Positions 41,960-55,675 are shown, numbered from the stretch's first letter. The stretch: 64,000 nt of DNA from Setaria digitata (GCA_003640385.1 RCAB01000225.1:34847-98846), one strand, 5' to 3'. The notes: generated by a model not told the origin, from the letters alone. Numbers and translations: made by a program.

Positions 41960-44900
41960 CTATTTTAAAGAACTGGTGAATGGAGAGTGGGAAAAAATAA
42001 AGAAAAGAGTAATGCAATAAAGACTTCGATGTAAATTTAGCCCTGGCGGAGGCGGACCATTTACTTTGATAGGATCAGATGCAAAAAATTCTTCAGCATG
42101 CTCATATTCAGGTCGCTTTTTACGATGCTTTAACTAAAATAATGAAGTTAAATAATTCATTAAAAAATGGATTAGGAAAGCGTCAACTGAAATTGAAACC
42201 TGCCATTGCTCATTTTTGCGAAGTATTATTTGATTTTTAGCTTATTGATGAATGTTGTAAAAATTAAATACAAATTTAATTCTAATTTCCTATCACCTTT
42301 TTCTATCCCAAAAGATGAATGAGATATTCTGGGTAGAGGATGTAGTATAGAATTGACTCTTGATGGATGGAACCTATCAAGATGTCAAAAACTTATGATA
42401 ATCTTGAAATGATGCACTGATTTTGCGTCATAAATCGTGCTGATGAAAAATGGTACTACTTGTTCATAGCCGATTTTGTTTTTTTCGAGATGTTGGAAAT
42501 AAGTTAAAAGCAAACCACATATTGTACTTGTAAATCAGATTCCCAGTCATAACGATCATCATACTCCACTTCGATCCTTCTAATTAGTTTCAGAAAGCAT
42601 CGATGAATCATGGCATAATCAGGACGATTGTAGCAGTTCAGATTTCTCAAGTGCGGTACTATGGGGTGCAATTCACCTATTAATGAATTAAACATTCAAA
42701 CATATTTTAAGCTAAGTTGCCCAATGCATTCTTTTTTTTCCTTTTGAAATTCAGTTAAATTCATTTGAAATTGCATCTGTTGAATTTTGATTAATAGTTT
42801 CTTAAATATTGACATTTATTCCAGAAAGCATAAGGTATCTTAAAATTATAGCGTCAATTTTCTACATTCCTTCATATTCGTCTAGAACTTCTTCCTGTAC
42901 GATGCAATTTTTTATTGAACAAAGAAAAAAGATGCTTCAAGAAATGAAAAGCAAAAAGCGCACCTGGAAAATGGCATAACAAATCTTTATCACTGATATT
43001 CATCTTTTTGATTTCTAATCGTTGCTTATCTTTTTCATGCTGCCAAGGTAAACCACAATGCATTTCAATGAGCAAATAAATTAGTGACCAAATATCATCC
43101 TTGCGTCCCTAAACTTTTTCACGTTTTGCAAGTCACAATTAAAACTAACACCTTCCATTTCAAATGATTTATTTTTTTGGCAGAATTAATAGTTTGAAAT
43201 TTACACGCAAATATCATTGAAATGGTGTGAAATACGAATGAATCAATAAGAAATGATCAAATCTTAAGTGGACTGAAAGAAAACGAACTAATAACTGGCC
43301 GCTGAACAAATATATATGAATTCTTGGCCCTTTTTCTTTCTAATTAATTTTCTTAATTAGACCTGTTCTTTTTTTTCATGAACCGATGGTGAACAGTAGC
43401 GCATCGTACCGCGAAACTCCGCCGAACGACGGGCTCGCCGTGCTATCCACTGACCTTTGCGCTTTTCAAATGCATAATTGCTAAAAATTTTATGCCAAAT
43501 TTGTCATGTCAATTAAATCCTTTAAATTTTAAGGTAACATTTTTATTTCATATCTCGTATTGAAAGCATGTTACAAAAAAGCAAATTTCTGCTTCAAATG
43601 TATAGCGACTTTGTAAAAAATTTAACGCTTATCATTTCCCTTAAAAATTTTGCCATTTTAATCAAAACTTTTTATATTGTAGTTTAATGCATTTTTTTTA
43701 AGACAAATTTATAAACACATTAAAGACAGAAACTACTATAAGCACCAGAATTACGGTGATAGGTGGACGAAATTACAGGATGTTTGATATGATTATGATA
43801 GCACCTGCTGACTTGTCTAAAAATCGCTTAACTAGCTAATTTTGATTGTGTTTATCATGTTAACAATTTATAATGCGTTTCAATCTACCCACCTTATCAA
43901 TTGTACGAAAATTCTAAGTGATATTAATAAAATTTATTTTGAAATTTCTTAAAGCAAAAATGAGAACAAAAAACTTCCAAATAAACTTAACAAATAATGC
44001 ATAAAGTCTATTTTTGCAATTATTTTGATTTCAGACAATTATTTTCTATTTATTTTCAATTATCTTGAATTAAAAGAAATCACCGAGCTAAACCAAAATC
44101 TAAGATATGAACACATCGAGCTTGTTCCACGTCACTTTTATGTCCCATAACAAAGTTCGCTGGTTTAATATCACGATGTACGAAACCGATATCATGTAAT
44201 AATTTAATACTGTACAAACATTGAATACCAATGCGCGACCATGTTTCCACCGATAAATGTGCCTCAGGGCAACTCATCTTTAATTATGAAAACTGCATTT
44301 GGAAAAAGATTGGAATTTTAAATTGTTATAATTTGTAAAATAAAAGAATGAAATTTCTCAAAAAAAAAGTTAGAAGCTAAAAAGGGAACTGAACTTTTTT
44401 TTTCAAAGAACTGCTAACTTGGAACAATTTATTTCGGTCATTGAAACGTATAATAAAAAAAAAAAAAGAAAAAGAATTTAGGATTAGAATAAATTGGAAT
44501 AAAATAAAAATCTATTGGAATAAATTATTTCAAAATTTAGGGACTTTTTTTCAATTAATTTTTCTTCATCCTAAAGTTTACCAAGTAGTAGCCAAGAATG
44601 CCTTCATATCAGAATTGAATAGATTTTATCTGTGATTATTGAATTTTCAGCACCTTTTTTTCAATTCCATTTGGGAAATTTTAAATTATAAAAAAAAATG
44701 GCTATCCAAAGTTATTGAAATGGTAACTTTCAAGCGATAAATTTAAAACGTGAAAAAAAAAAAAAAAAACGAAATAACGAAAACAAATCACTTTAAGTGT
44801 TCGAAGATTTTCACCAAGTAGTGTTACAATCATATAGGAAAACTTTTTGTGTTTTGCTGCGTGATATAATTTTACGACATGTGGTTTGTCACCATCACGA

Positions 44901-45833
44901 TTTAAAAAATTTATGATCATAATCTGAATATCGATGAATTTAAAGAGTTCATTTGTTTTAAAATTATAAATTTCGAGACTCAGTTAAATTTCATTGCTAA
45001 AAACAAAGTATTAGTATAAATTTGTAGTTATAATTTAAGAATACTTAGCTTTCTGAATCAAATTTAAAATTTTAGTTGATAAAACTTGATAAAACACAAG
45101 TCTATTCTTCTGAACAAGCGATAATAAAATGATAATATACTAAGGTAGCTTTATTTTCAATAATTTGGAATTTTTCGCAAACTGATCCATGAAAACTGTA
45201 ACAGAACTTCAAGTTTAATAGCTGATCCTCCTTCCACATCATTCGGTTCAGCTTTTAACGCAGCGTAACGACCACGTTGTTGAATATGCTCTACACGGTA
45301 CACTTGCCCAAACCCGCCTTCATCCAATTTATTCTTTATTCTCCACTTACCAAATCTGAAGTTTGATTACTTAAATAATATTATTTTTATTAAACTTTTT
45401 TCTTCGTTTCGTTCCATTTACCCACTTTCTGGTGGCAGCATTAATTTTGCTTTTTTCTTTTTTTTTTTTTTTTTTTTTTGAGAAGCCAACAGTAACTTCA
45501 TAGTGGTTATTTGAATCATAAAGTGTTTACGTGCTCTACTTACTACCTTCCATAAAGTAATAACGTTTCTTCTTACGTGCTTACATTCCTCCATGGAACA
45601 ATTTTGCTTCGTTTAGATGATAGAGAATGTATGGTAAACGGAAACGGAAAAATGAGAGCATTGTTTTTGGAGAAATTGAACTGAATATTCTAAATGATTT
45701 ACTTCAGTGAATAATTAAACTGAATACTGTTTTTAGTAAAAATCTGATTGAAAATCAACACATCTAACCTTCGACCTGGTTTAAAATCAACTGATGACGA
45801 ATGTTCACATTCAGTTGTCACTTCAACATTCAT
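41960..45833 (-). CDS. tau-tubulin/casein-kinase-1-like protein kinase, catalytically intact
   Basis: Ser/Thr kinase of the CK1 group, TTBK-like branch, which is greatly expanded in nematodes. Eight exons: 45833-45769, 45355-45208, 44923-44792, 44277-44084, 43480-43363, 43108-42964, 42676-42528, 42133-41960, about 374 residues with consistent phases. Motifs: glycine loop LDEGGFGQVYRVE (about 32-44), ATP-binding Lys56 in YAALKAE, catalytic loop HRDIKPANF (149-157), DFG (175-177), FRGTMRYCSPSVH in place of the APE region as in CK1/TTBK, GRKDDIWSLIYLLIEMHCGLPW, and RPDYAMIH and YDWE near the end of the domain. All residues needed for catalysis are present. An acceptor at 45860 lies about 26 bases before the ATG and may be trans-spliced. 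The Pro-rich last exon (GPPPPGLN) and its stop are the least sure part. A 22-T run (45458-45479) lies in intron 1. Confidence 0.9.
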
Positions 45834-47013
45834 CGTTGCATAACGTATAACAATGTAAACTGCAGCAAAAGAACGATAATTTAACAAGTAACTTGATTCC
45901 ATTCGATATTTTATTTTTTATAATCAACATTTCAGTACTTAATTCCTCATTATTTCACCAGTTGCTTTTGTCAGAAAAACTCTGAGTAGTGTGTATGAAA
46001 ATAGATCTAATGAAGATTAAAATTTAAACAATAATTAAACTACAAACAAGTAATATTATTGTAGATAGTTCTAATAAAAATTTATTTCTACTGACCATTT
46101 TGTTTCTGAAGAATTCTCACACATAACCACCAACATTTCAAATACCTATTAAATGTCGAATTAAATGGATTTCTTACTCAATCACCAACAATACTAATTT
46201 TCGACACTCAGCAAGATTCATCGATTAAAATAATCAAAGAACAGATGTTTTTTGATTATCACTGATAATCGGTCACCTTCCCCTTTCCCAATCCAAAGCC
46301 GAAACACAAAATCTAGTCTTTAATACAGGTTTCATGAGAAAATATGCGTGTTTTCCCCTGCACTTCAAGTGTTCCGCAGATTTTTATAGTATTATTGACA
46401 CAACTATCGTAATATTATTAAACACACCTCTGTAAGCCGACTGATCATAAACAATGATTGCAAAGTGTGAATTAGCTTCCGTTTTATTAGTCCCGCATAA
46501 TTTGAATACGTGTCTTAAGTACATTTTATCATTTAGCAACTGCTAAACAGTGCAAGTATCAGATGGAATAACCTATGTTAGTTTTTTGCGTATTTAAAAC
46601 GAATCTAGAGAGCCTCTGTGGTAAAATGAATTCATGAAAATTCAGTTCTAAAAAGGAAATTTATTTGAATTTTTAACTACTTAAATTTGTTCAACTTACA
46701 CTTGGCAAACCATGCAAATCCATCCTTATAACTTGCGCAAATTTCTCAACAACTTATTTTTATTCCAGTGTACCACGTAGATCTAAGTGGTTTTTTCTTT
46801 GCGTAGATTACAACCTTAAATTTCTGAAATTTTACGTCTTATACTGTAATCTGTCTTAACTCTAATTCCATCCATCTCCGTGTTGCAACAAATATTCAGA
46901 CTATATTTTATGACAGTTAATTAAATAGCAACAACGGCAAAGGAGCAATAAAAAGACGCCATAATTATCGTTATTTAATTCTATGGAATTTTTCTTAATA
47001 AAACTTTGAAGTA
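45834..47013. other. intergenic region between tandem kinase genes
   Basis: About 1.2 kb between the stop of the upstream kinase (47014) and the ATG of the downstream kinase (45833), both leftward. The spacing is larger than the roughly 100 bases usual within nematode operons, so shared transcription is not indicated. No other feature seen. Confidence 0.5.
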
Positions 47014-50000
47014 TCAAATTCCAATATCATTTTTTTCAAATTCTTCTGGATTTGTAGTTGGAAATGACGGATCGTATTCCATTGCCAGCAAACGATTTAG
47101 TTTGTTAGCCTAAGAAAATAAATCCTTTGGATAAATTGTTACAAATATATATTGTTTTTTATATTTGAAACTATACAAGACTATACAAGTAGACATTTTG
47201 ATTTATAACTTTGAATAAAATTTTACTACTTGTTGATGAAAAAATTCTTTGCAATGATTAAAAATTATGAAAAAGTTTTGCCGATAAAGCCGAAGATTTT
47301 TGGTCGGATGATGTCATCGGAACAAAAGGAAGTGAATTCTGAAGTGTGCTAATAATTTCTTTGAATGGATTTTTTGCTTGTGGCATAACTTCAGTTTTTC
47401 TTTGTGCCGCCGGTACATTCTCAAAAGATGACGTCGTTGGTAAATCCTGAAGTGATCGATTCTCTGCTAAAATCTCAATAGATGAGATCTTTGGTACATT
47501 CACAGAAGATGAAAGATCAGAGTAGATTAAGCAGAATAACAGGAGAATTCATTAATTTCTAACATTTAAAATCAGAAAGAAGTCTCATACTTGTGCTATA
47601 AAATTTTGGTTTTCACTGTTATTCCATCTGCTATGGTCAGTTTCCATTCCAGTTTGTTGAAAATCAGATTTGTTTAATTTTTTTGATTTAGATTCTGACG
47701 ATGAAACTTCTTCCTTTGAACCTTCTTCAATAATAACATCATTACCCTAAAATTATTGAAGTTTCGAGGATAAAATTGAAAATTTTAGTTAAAAATCATT
47801 TCGTGAAATTCCAAAAACAGAAAGAAGTTTAATTGAACGAGAAAAAGGTCAAAAAAGTCAGTATAAAAATCATGTTGACTTTTGAAGGAGAAAGGAGGAG
47901 AAATGTGCAATATTTGTAAATAAATATAGATTGGGACGTTTAAGATATAGTCTGAACAAAGACTCTATGGCCTTCGAACAATTTCAATGAGAATTTTTAA
48001 ATGAGAAAAAAAATTAAATAAAAAATAAATTTTTGATGGAAAAATTACCACAAGATCCCAATCCCACGGGTCAGAGTAAGAAACCTGAAATCGAATCAAC
48101 GTTTCCCGCAAGCAGTCATAGATTAACTTGTAGTTCGGACGTGATTCATAATGTAATGAGCGTACATGCTCCATTATTTTGATCCATTCTTCCGGACAAT
48201 TTGAAAACAATTTAGCATCGGTAATTGTTTCTTTTTGCTCTGCTACTGGTATTTCTAACTGAAATAGAAAAGTACCGATTGATTCTTCTCTTTTTCAAAG
48301 TTCCATTAGAATAAATGATTCTGGAGATATTTGAATCCTTCATAGTTCACAAATAACAAGAAACAACAAAAGCATTTATGAAAAACTTTGATATCTCTCC
48401 ATGGAAGTCCAGCCGTTAAATCGATGAGAACGTAAACAAGTGACCAGAGGTCATCTGCACGACACACGTCATGTCGTTTGTGAACACGTGGCGAGCAATA
48501 TCTAAATGAATTGATTAATTTCAAGTGTTCATAGAACTGCCGAACTGATAAATTCATCTCGATAACGATAAAACTTTAGCCATCAACTTACTGATCATTT
48601 TGATTGCTTAATATAACAAATAAGTTTATCAGTGCAAATCATACATTCTGTTACATCCCTTTTAACATTACCGAATTTTAAATAAAAATAATTCTGTGAT
48701 AAAGCAATCTAAAGATTTAATATGATGAAGTTTGAATTAAATAAAACTTTTTCTTTTACTTTAATACCTCAAAATCCCGTGAACAAATACTTTTTTCCGC
48801 GGTGGACGGATCGTTATCGATCCATTGGGGTCTTTTCGAATATATGTTCTGCACATTCCAAAATCAACTAAAAATACCATTTTTGTTCTTTTGCCGCTTA
48901 GTCCAACTAGCATATCACCTACAAAAATAAGAAATATTTGCAAATAAAAATCTCTTTCCTTACCTTCCATTGGTTTATCTATCCCACTATTTTTTCAGAT
49001 AATTAAAAAAAATTCACTGTAGAATGTAGTTTTGTTTAAATTTTTATTTCTTTTGAAATAATACTTTTCACTGAAATGAAACTATTTAATGTTCAAAGAG
49101 GTACTACTAATTTTTCCCTTTGAAATTTTGCAATTATTCATTTCTTAGAATGTTATACTTATTCATTATAAAATGGAACAAACCAATTTTTAAATCTCGT
49201 AGGATGTAGCCAACTTCATGAATTTGTTTAATTTGATACAATGTATGTACAGCAATACGAGCCACAGATCCCGGTGATAATAACTTATTTGGCAAATTTT
49301 GTCGCAGTAACCAAATACTTTTCCCGAATAGTGTTATTAGCATGAATGAAAACTGAATAATATTACAAACTCTGTGCTATCAATCTAATAATAATATGAT
49401 CTGCATGAAACTTCTGCTTTAAGTTTATTTTGTCAAAACAGTATAAATTTGATATTTCAGCAACAATTACTTATTATTATCATTGTCAAGCTTTTGCGCT
49501 TCTTTATTTTGTAGTTATCTTTGATTTTATTTTAACTTTGGTTTATCATAATTCCATCTAATTCAATTTCTTTAACTATATTAAACTTCACTTGATCGCA
49601 ACGTTCACTATAATATAATCTAGCCATATGGTCACGTGTAGCCAATTTATGTAGCACTGTGATTTCTTGATGCAAATAATTAATTTTGTGTGCTCGATCG
49701 TACTCAACCTGACTGATAATAATGATTTTGTAGATAAAAACTTAATGGATCAGTGATCAAAAGGTTTCAAAAAAATCTTTTTTTCCCCCCTCTCTTTATC
49801 AGTATCTTTATTATTCTGCTATTTCAACTATTTCCATTTTTTTTAAATTGTAATAATTAGATGAAGTCTGTTATGCTCTAATTAATTTAAAATTTAAAGA
49901 AATTGTCCCTTTTCTAAATTTTAATCTGTCTGCTTTACATTGTATTTTAATCATTGCAATTTCATTTCCTGAACTTTCTGTTGAAATCTTTAATACTTTA

Positions 50001-50155
50001 AAAACCTTTATGCAGTATTTCCGTCGATAATCAAGTTTATCCTCAACTTTGAATATAGTACTATATCGACCCACAGCTAGAGTTTCAAACAAGAAACGTC
50101 CTTCAATGATAGTTCCCGGTGGAACGTAGATTGCCAACGGATTTTTCTTGCTCAT
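47014..50155 (-). CDS. tau-tubulin/casein-kinase-1-like protein with degenerate catalytic motifs (probable pseudokinase)
   Basis: Same fold as its neighbour but eroded. Exons: 50155-50006, 49708-49592, 49352-49184, 48918-48768, 48501-48387, 48258-48049, 47746-47591, and terminal 47109-47014, about 387 residues in frame. The glycine loop reads LAVGRYSTIFKVE, losing two of three glycines. Lys50 (YCIK) and the helix-C Glu (LHQEITVL) remain. The catalytic loop is LRDLKIGDML (about 140-149): Asp142 and Lys144 stay, His becomes Leu and the conserved Asn becomes Asp. DFG (164-166) remains. Later parts match TTBK: RYCSPRVH, DDLWSLVYVLIDLTAGLPW, RPNYKLIYD and DPWDWD. A Ser/Lys-rich tail follows. A further block, 47488-47390 (ISSIEILAENRSLQDLPTTS and on), is phase 0 at both ends and could be a cassette exon; unspliced it runs to a stop at 47258. 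Some activity cannot be excluded. Confidence 0.85.
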
Positions 50156-52956
50156 TGTGCTGCAATATAAGATATTATTAGCAGGTATGACTTCATCAAC
50201 TCAATTCATCTAGCTTACCAAAACTCATTGCTAATTGACAAATTGCGCAATTCAGGTAACATCAATAACAATTGCATTTAATCTGCTAATGATTTAAGCT
50301 GACACTATTTAATAGTTATTTATTAGCCATCATAGCAAACAGCGAAGTGTTATTCCAGCCACGTCTTGGTACTGGAAAATTCGAAATTCAAGTATGAACT
50401 CAAAAATCTAAAAATATCAAGTTATTTTACTATTACTATTGATCATTAGCACTAAAATTTATTAGTGGTAAATGGTTCAGCATTTCTAAATTAGTTACAA
50501 TTAATTCCAAAATAATGCTGAGTCTTCATGAAAGAGTACGAATCTTTTTCAATTTTCTTGAAGTTTCGTGAAATTCATTGCCAATGCATAGAAAATATTT
50601 TCAACAAGAGGACATATGAGGATTTCATTTCATTTAATTATTTTTGATACAAAGTTAATTTTAGGACGCCACGAAACAAATTTATGGTTTTTAAAAACGA
50701 ATTGCTTATTGTTTTATGATTCAAAAGTAATCTTGCATGTGTTTTTATAGAAGAATTTATGATTTTTACCACAAAACTTATCGATAAGTTTGACAACATT
50801 GAAATGATTAAATGATACAGCGGAGAAGGAAATAACTTGAAGAATAAGATAGCTGAATAATTTAAAAATTTTTATTTTAAGAAGAAATTTAAAATTAGAA
50901 AAAAATTAGCCTCCAATTCCAAAGCTTTCATTATTTCAAGTTATCTGTAAGTTTCTAAAAAATCCACTATTTTTTAAACAAATGCTCTTTGATTTTCAAA
51001 GTTCCTTAGCAAGCATTATCTAAGATTCATGAGATAACAAAATCTTTTTTATATAAATAGGTGATATAATTTATCCAATTTCTGGTAGTTCATCAGATTA
51101 TACTACTTTGAAAAATGAATTATTCCTTTTCCCACTTTTTTTAATTATAATTCTTTAGAAAGGCAGCAAAAGATTTCCGCTTGCATCTAAAACATGCAAA
51201 AATTTTAGAACACTGTGAAAATAGGCCAAAGTGTTTGAAGTTGTTCTATTTTCAAATGCACTAGAATATCGACTCGTTGTTTGATCAAATTATTAACACT
51301 GCTTAGTCATCGAAGAGAAGAAAATAAATGGCTTCTCTTGGAGATTTTCTACAAGTTGTGTCAGTTTTCCACGCCGAAATTTGGCTTACAAAACGTAACA
51401 TGACCAACCATTGATTTCTTATAAATAACAATGGAAAATATTTGTTAAATAACCATTTTTATTAGGTTAAGTGAAGTTTGTAATGCATCTATCACTGTTG
51501 GTGTCTGTACCACCTATATGATCCGGACGTGCAAAGTGATTAACTTAACTGTTTTAATACATAATTTAAATTCCAGGAAATTGGATATCTGAACCATTTG
51601 TCACTTCAAATTTCATTGTTCGAAAAGAAACACCATTTATCGGTCAAATTACTTTATGTCGATTTTCATTACCTCCTTTTATTGTATATTAGTTATATGA
51701 TCCTAAAATATAAAATGATCAACTTGTTCTTTTTTTTCTTCAAATATCGTCTAAATTTCATAATGATTAAGCGTTCTTGTCAAGGGATGTAAAAACGCAA
51801 TACCAATGAAAGGCGAATAATTTAAAAATCCTAATTAGCGAAGTTTTTGTGCTACAGCTCAAAAAATATTTAACTTCGTTGGAATGCTTGTTGCAGTTAT
51901 TAAGAGAATGAAGCAATTAAAATTTATCAATATCATCATTAAATAAAATTTTAAATGATTAAATATAAATTATTTATAATTTATATTTAATGATACAGAT
52001 AAAAACTTCTGGTCGTATACAACTATTAATCATAATTATAATAATTACCCGAATATAAACAGCGGCAAAAACATCAGTGAAATTAAAAAGTTTGACAATA
52101 ATAAGTGATAAAGAAGAAAAAGAAGAAACAAAATTTATAAGAAAGGGAAACAAAAAAATGCCAAATGAAGTTTTATTTCTGGATTGTTAATGCATTGTAG
52201 AAATCACTGTTCTTTGATGCTAATCATTCTTTTTCATCTTTTTTTTCTATCAATCTAAGTTAAGCCATTTAATTCACCACTTTCATTTTATATAATTTAT
52301 ATTTAATTTCCAAACTACTTGCTGGATATCATTTTTATTGATAACATTAAATGTTTAAATTAAGATTTAGGAATTTCCATTTTTTTGATTTCTTGAATTG
52401 CCGTAAGTGAAGGAATATTTTTTTTTTTTTGTTGTTGTTTTTAATGATTTGGTTCTGGCATAAATTATCACTGAGATGAAAATAAGATCAATAATAGGAA
52501 TTGAAATTGGTTAATAAATTTCATAAAATGCTGTACCAAATTGTAAGATTTGAAGAAATAAGGAAAAAAGTAAAGAATGAGGATGATAATCCATAAATCA
52601 TTTAAGTCATTAGCACAGTCAAGTTAGTATTCAATCATAAAATATGCAGAAATCGTAAATAGCAAGAATTTGCTATTTTTTCTTTTGGAAAATAAGAAAA
52701 AATCATAACAAAATTGTTTCATTTGTTTTTTTTTTCTTAAATAAATTTCATTTAGAAATTTATAATTTCCAATTTCTTTACATTAACTGCATTCCTCTAA
52801 TTTGAAACGAATAGAAAAAAAGTATTTCCATGAACTAATTAAACTCACTTTTTCTTCTATGAAATTTAATAACTGTTTTTTAATAACTTCAAATATTTAT
52901 TATGCATAAATTTATCAAATTTATCACTATTTGTTCGTTCATTGTTTGTCCAAATT
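50156..52956. other. mostly empty region with one weak exon pair
   Basis: About 2.8 kb upstream of the second kinase. On the minus strand, 51543-51514 (NHFARPDHI) and 51384-51293 (KFRRGKLTQLVENLQEKPF and on, to a stop) have acceptors and compatible phases and could be the 3' end of a small gene. No start was found and support is weak. A short inverted AT repeat (ATATAAATTATTTATAATTT-like) lies at 51961-51990. Otherwise nothing. Confidence 0.35.
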
Positions 52957-54001
52957 TTAATTAACACAATCAGATGGTGATGGATTTAATAATACTTTGG
53001 AAGCGACCAATGAATTTGGTGCGTTTATTGGTAGCAAGCCCTGCAAAATTTATTCGAAATTAATGAAATCAAAAAATTTGATCGACTTTGAAATTATTAA
53101 ACGACTCTATGTAGTAAAAGATGAACACGACGAAACAAGTTAGTACAGTTTATAATTTTAAGAACTTAATAGTTTTCATTAGCAATTATCCCACTAATAA
53201 TGGTGAAAAGGTGATGGGGAAGTCAAAATCTGGATTGAAATTGAATAGATAAAAGGTTACCTGTTCTAGTGGAGATTTCATATCTTCTTTCGTTTCATCG
53301 TCCTGATTTAAAGGACTTTTTGAAGCATCTGATTTCTGAATATTACTATCATCTGTGAATAATCCATTCGTAAGGACTGGTCTTCGTGGCCCAATTGGTT
53401 TCATCTCGACACCATACTTTTCTCCGTCGCGACGAATAGTCTGTGAAATTCATTAGTTACCAATTAATATCGAATTTTTCCTCAGTAGCTGATATTCATT
53501 TTCTTTTTCATTTAAAACTCGACATTCCTTCTAGACATAAGAAAAGAATTAGCTCAATTAATATAAGGCTAGCGAATAATTATTTTTTGTATTTAAAAAT
53601 TTTTTAAATTTTTGTTAAGGACACAATTAATAATTTTAAACTTTTCAGATAGAAAAAATGATCAGAAGTTGAAGTATCGTAATTTAAAATTAATGATTAA
53701 ACAGAAAGATAAAATTTACCCCTTTATATATATTTTTTTTAACATTTACAATTATTTCAATCTGTAATATCCAATAAATGTATTGGCAAAATTAATATTC
53801 AAAGATGTTAAACTGATAAGAAGAAAATAACTAAATAAATAAAAGCTGGACCGCATAGAATCCCAGTCGGCCTCTTGTTGGAATAAATTGCAAGCCAGAA
53901 ATTTGTGGCCTTGGAATTTGCACTGGTTCCATATTACATAAGGAATCACGGACTGTTGCCATTTGAATACCTTCCTTTTCGTCGTTATACAGCAATCGGA
54001 A

Positions 54002-54032
<31 letters not shown>

Positions 54033-55675
54033 GAACCAGTAATATCTGTAAAAAAAAAAATTTCTTAATTTATTAGTATTTCTTTAAGTGCCAGAAGTAA
54101 TTAATTATTTGCTGGAAACGAAATAAGTTTTTCTGATACATATTCTGAAGTGAATCATATTTCTGTAATTCGACTGATGACAATGGTGAAATATTCGGAA
54201 TTATTATAAATGCTATATTAATTTCTGTTGTCATATAATTCATCATAATTAAAGAAATTTAATAATTTTGGCTAACTAAAGAAACCAAACAATGAACATT
54301 TTCTTTTAGTAGACAAAATTCAGTTGTTTTTTGCAAGAAATTTTTGAAATACTAGCTTTTTTTGTTTTTTATCAAATTAGAAGAGAAATTGTGCATGCAG
54401 AAAGATCATCATTTTTAACTGACAGTGAATTAGTGCAGTATTCGACGAAAATTTCTCACAGACAAAAAGTTAATTAAAGAAGCTTTAAAAGTTTTAATAT
54501 GTGCCATATTCTGAAGCAATTTCAGGACATATTTCCACAAGCAAAATTTTTTTTTTAACACTTTTTTTGCTTCAGTTATTCGCTTTATACTAATTAATCC
54601 TATTATGTATGATTTTAGGAGCACATCTATTTTTTAGAAAAAAAAAAATGGTCAGTTGAATAATTTGATTTAATAAAACTTTGCTGCAAAAAATACGTGA
54701 AAAAAATCAAGTGAATTTCCTTTTATTTCCTTACTCGATGTTTTTATATGAGATTGATTATGTCTTAAAAAGAATAAAGAAGAATAATAATTCATTTACT
54801 TGACCAAATTTTGACAAAGAAAATTTGCTAAATGTTTGTTTACTGTTTCCGCACCATGTGCTTTCTTCTAAAATCAAATAAATAAACTGAGAAATATCGA
54901 ATGTCAAGGGAAAAGAATAGCTTAACTCAAACGTATTATCTCATTTCCAATTTTAGTTAATTATCATCAGTAATTCTATAATAGTGAATATAAGTTCAAT
55001 TGTATGAGTGGTTATAGAAATTGACAAACATGTATTTGTGTTGAGAAGACAGATCATTACTGCTTAACCCAGCAAAAGTAAGGCTCAGAGGAACCGTTAT
55101 TACTATATTCTTTATCGCTAATATGTATTTTTTTTTTTTAAATTAAAAATTCAGACTTTTGAATTTTTGAAAAGAATTTTCTTCAAACAAAGAGAAAAAA
55201 GGAAGCAAAGAAAGCATGAAAACAAAAAGGAGGAAGAATTTTCTTTTGCCACTATTATGATTATTACAAAATCTGTTCAAGAATACTGTGCGTTTAAAAA
55301 TTGATAACAAACCTTTCAATTTTGATACGTATTAAATTCCAAAAACGACTGCAATAATCATTATTTCTTATTGATAACTGCATTTGAAGTTATAATCGTT
55401 TTCACCTAACTCCAACTATTTTTCTCATAATATATTCAACTTACAAGAAGATTTATTCGTTTGCGATATTTGCCATTTAAGAAAAAATAATTAATTAAGT
55501 GATTTTCACTGCGACATGGAAATTTGTGGAAATTTTTATTGACAAGAAAACAGTCGATTTAATTATTTATTTTCGACCAAACAAGGCGTAATAACAAGAG
55601 GGTAGAAGTAGGAAGAGCAGTCCTTAAGTAAATAAGATGCTTGGCATTATCAATAACTACAGTACCAAAAGTTAT
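52957..55675 (-). CDS. unrecognised multi-exon gene, 3' portion (five to six exons to the stop)
   Basis: A chain in agreeing phase ending at TAA: 55675-55583 (ITFGTVVIDNAKHLIYLRTA and on), 54886-54800 (ILEESTWCGNSKQTFSKF), 54162-54120 (KYDSLQNMYQKNLF), 54045-53852, 53440-53261 (TIRRDGEKYGVEMKPIGPRR), 53040-52957 (GLLPINAPNSLVASK and on). The last three are strongest: T-rich acceptors, a clear GTAACC donor after 53261, and biased, Pro-rich coding composition (EPVQIPRPQISGLQFIPTRG). Exon 54045-53852 begins with a (TA)n run read as Ile-Tyr repeats, then FRLLYNDEKEGIQMATVRDS; alternatively translation begins at the ATG at 53962, giving 124 residues. The C-terminus is Ser/Asp-rich and looks disordered. 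No family recognised; the gene may be the end of the one starting at 62178. Confidence 0.5.
54006..54033. repeat. (TA)n microsatellite within a probable exon
   Basis: A run of about 13 TA units inside the open exon 54045-53852 (minus), between an excellent acceptor and convincing coding sequence, in a frame that stays open. Confidence 0.8.
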
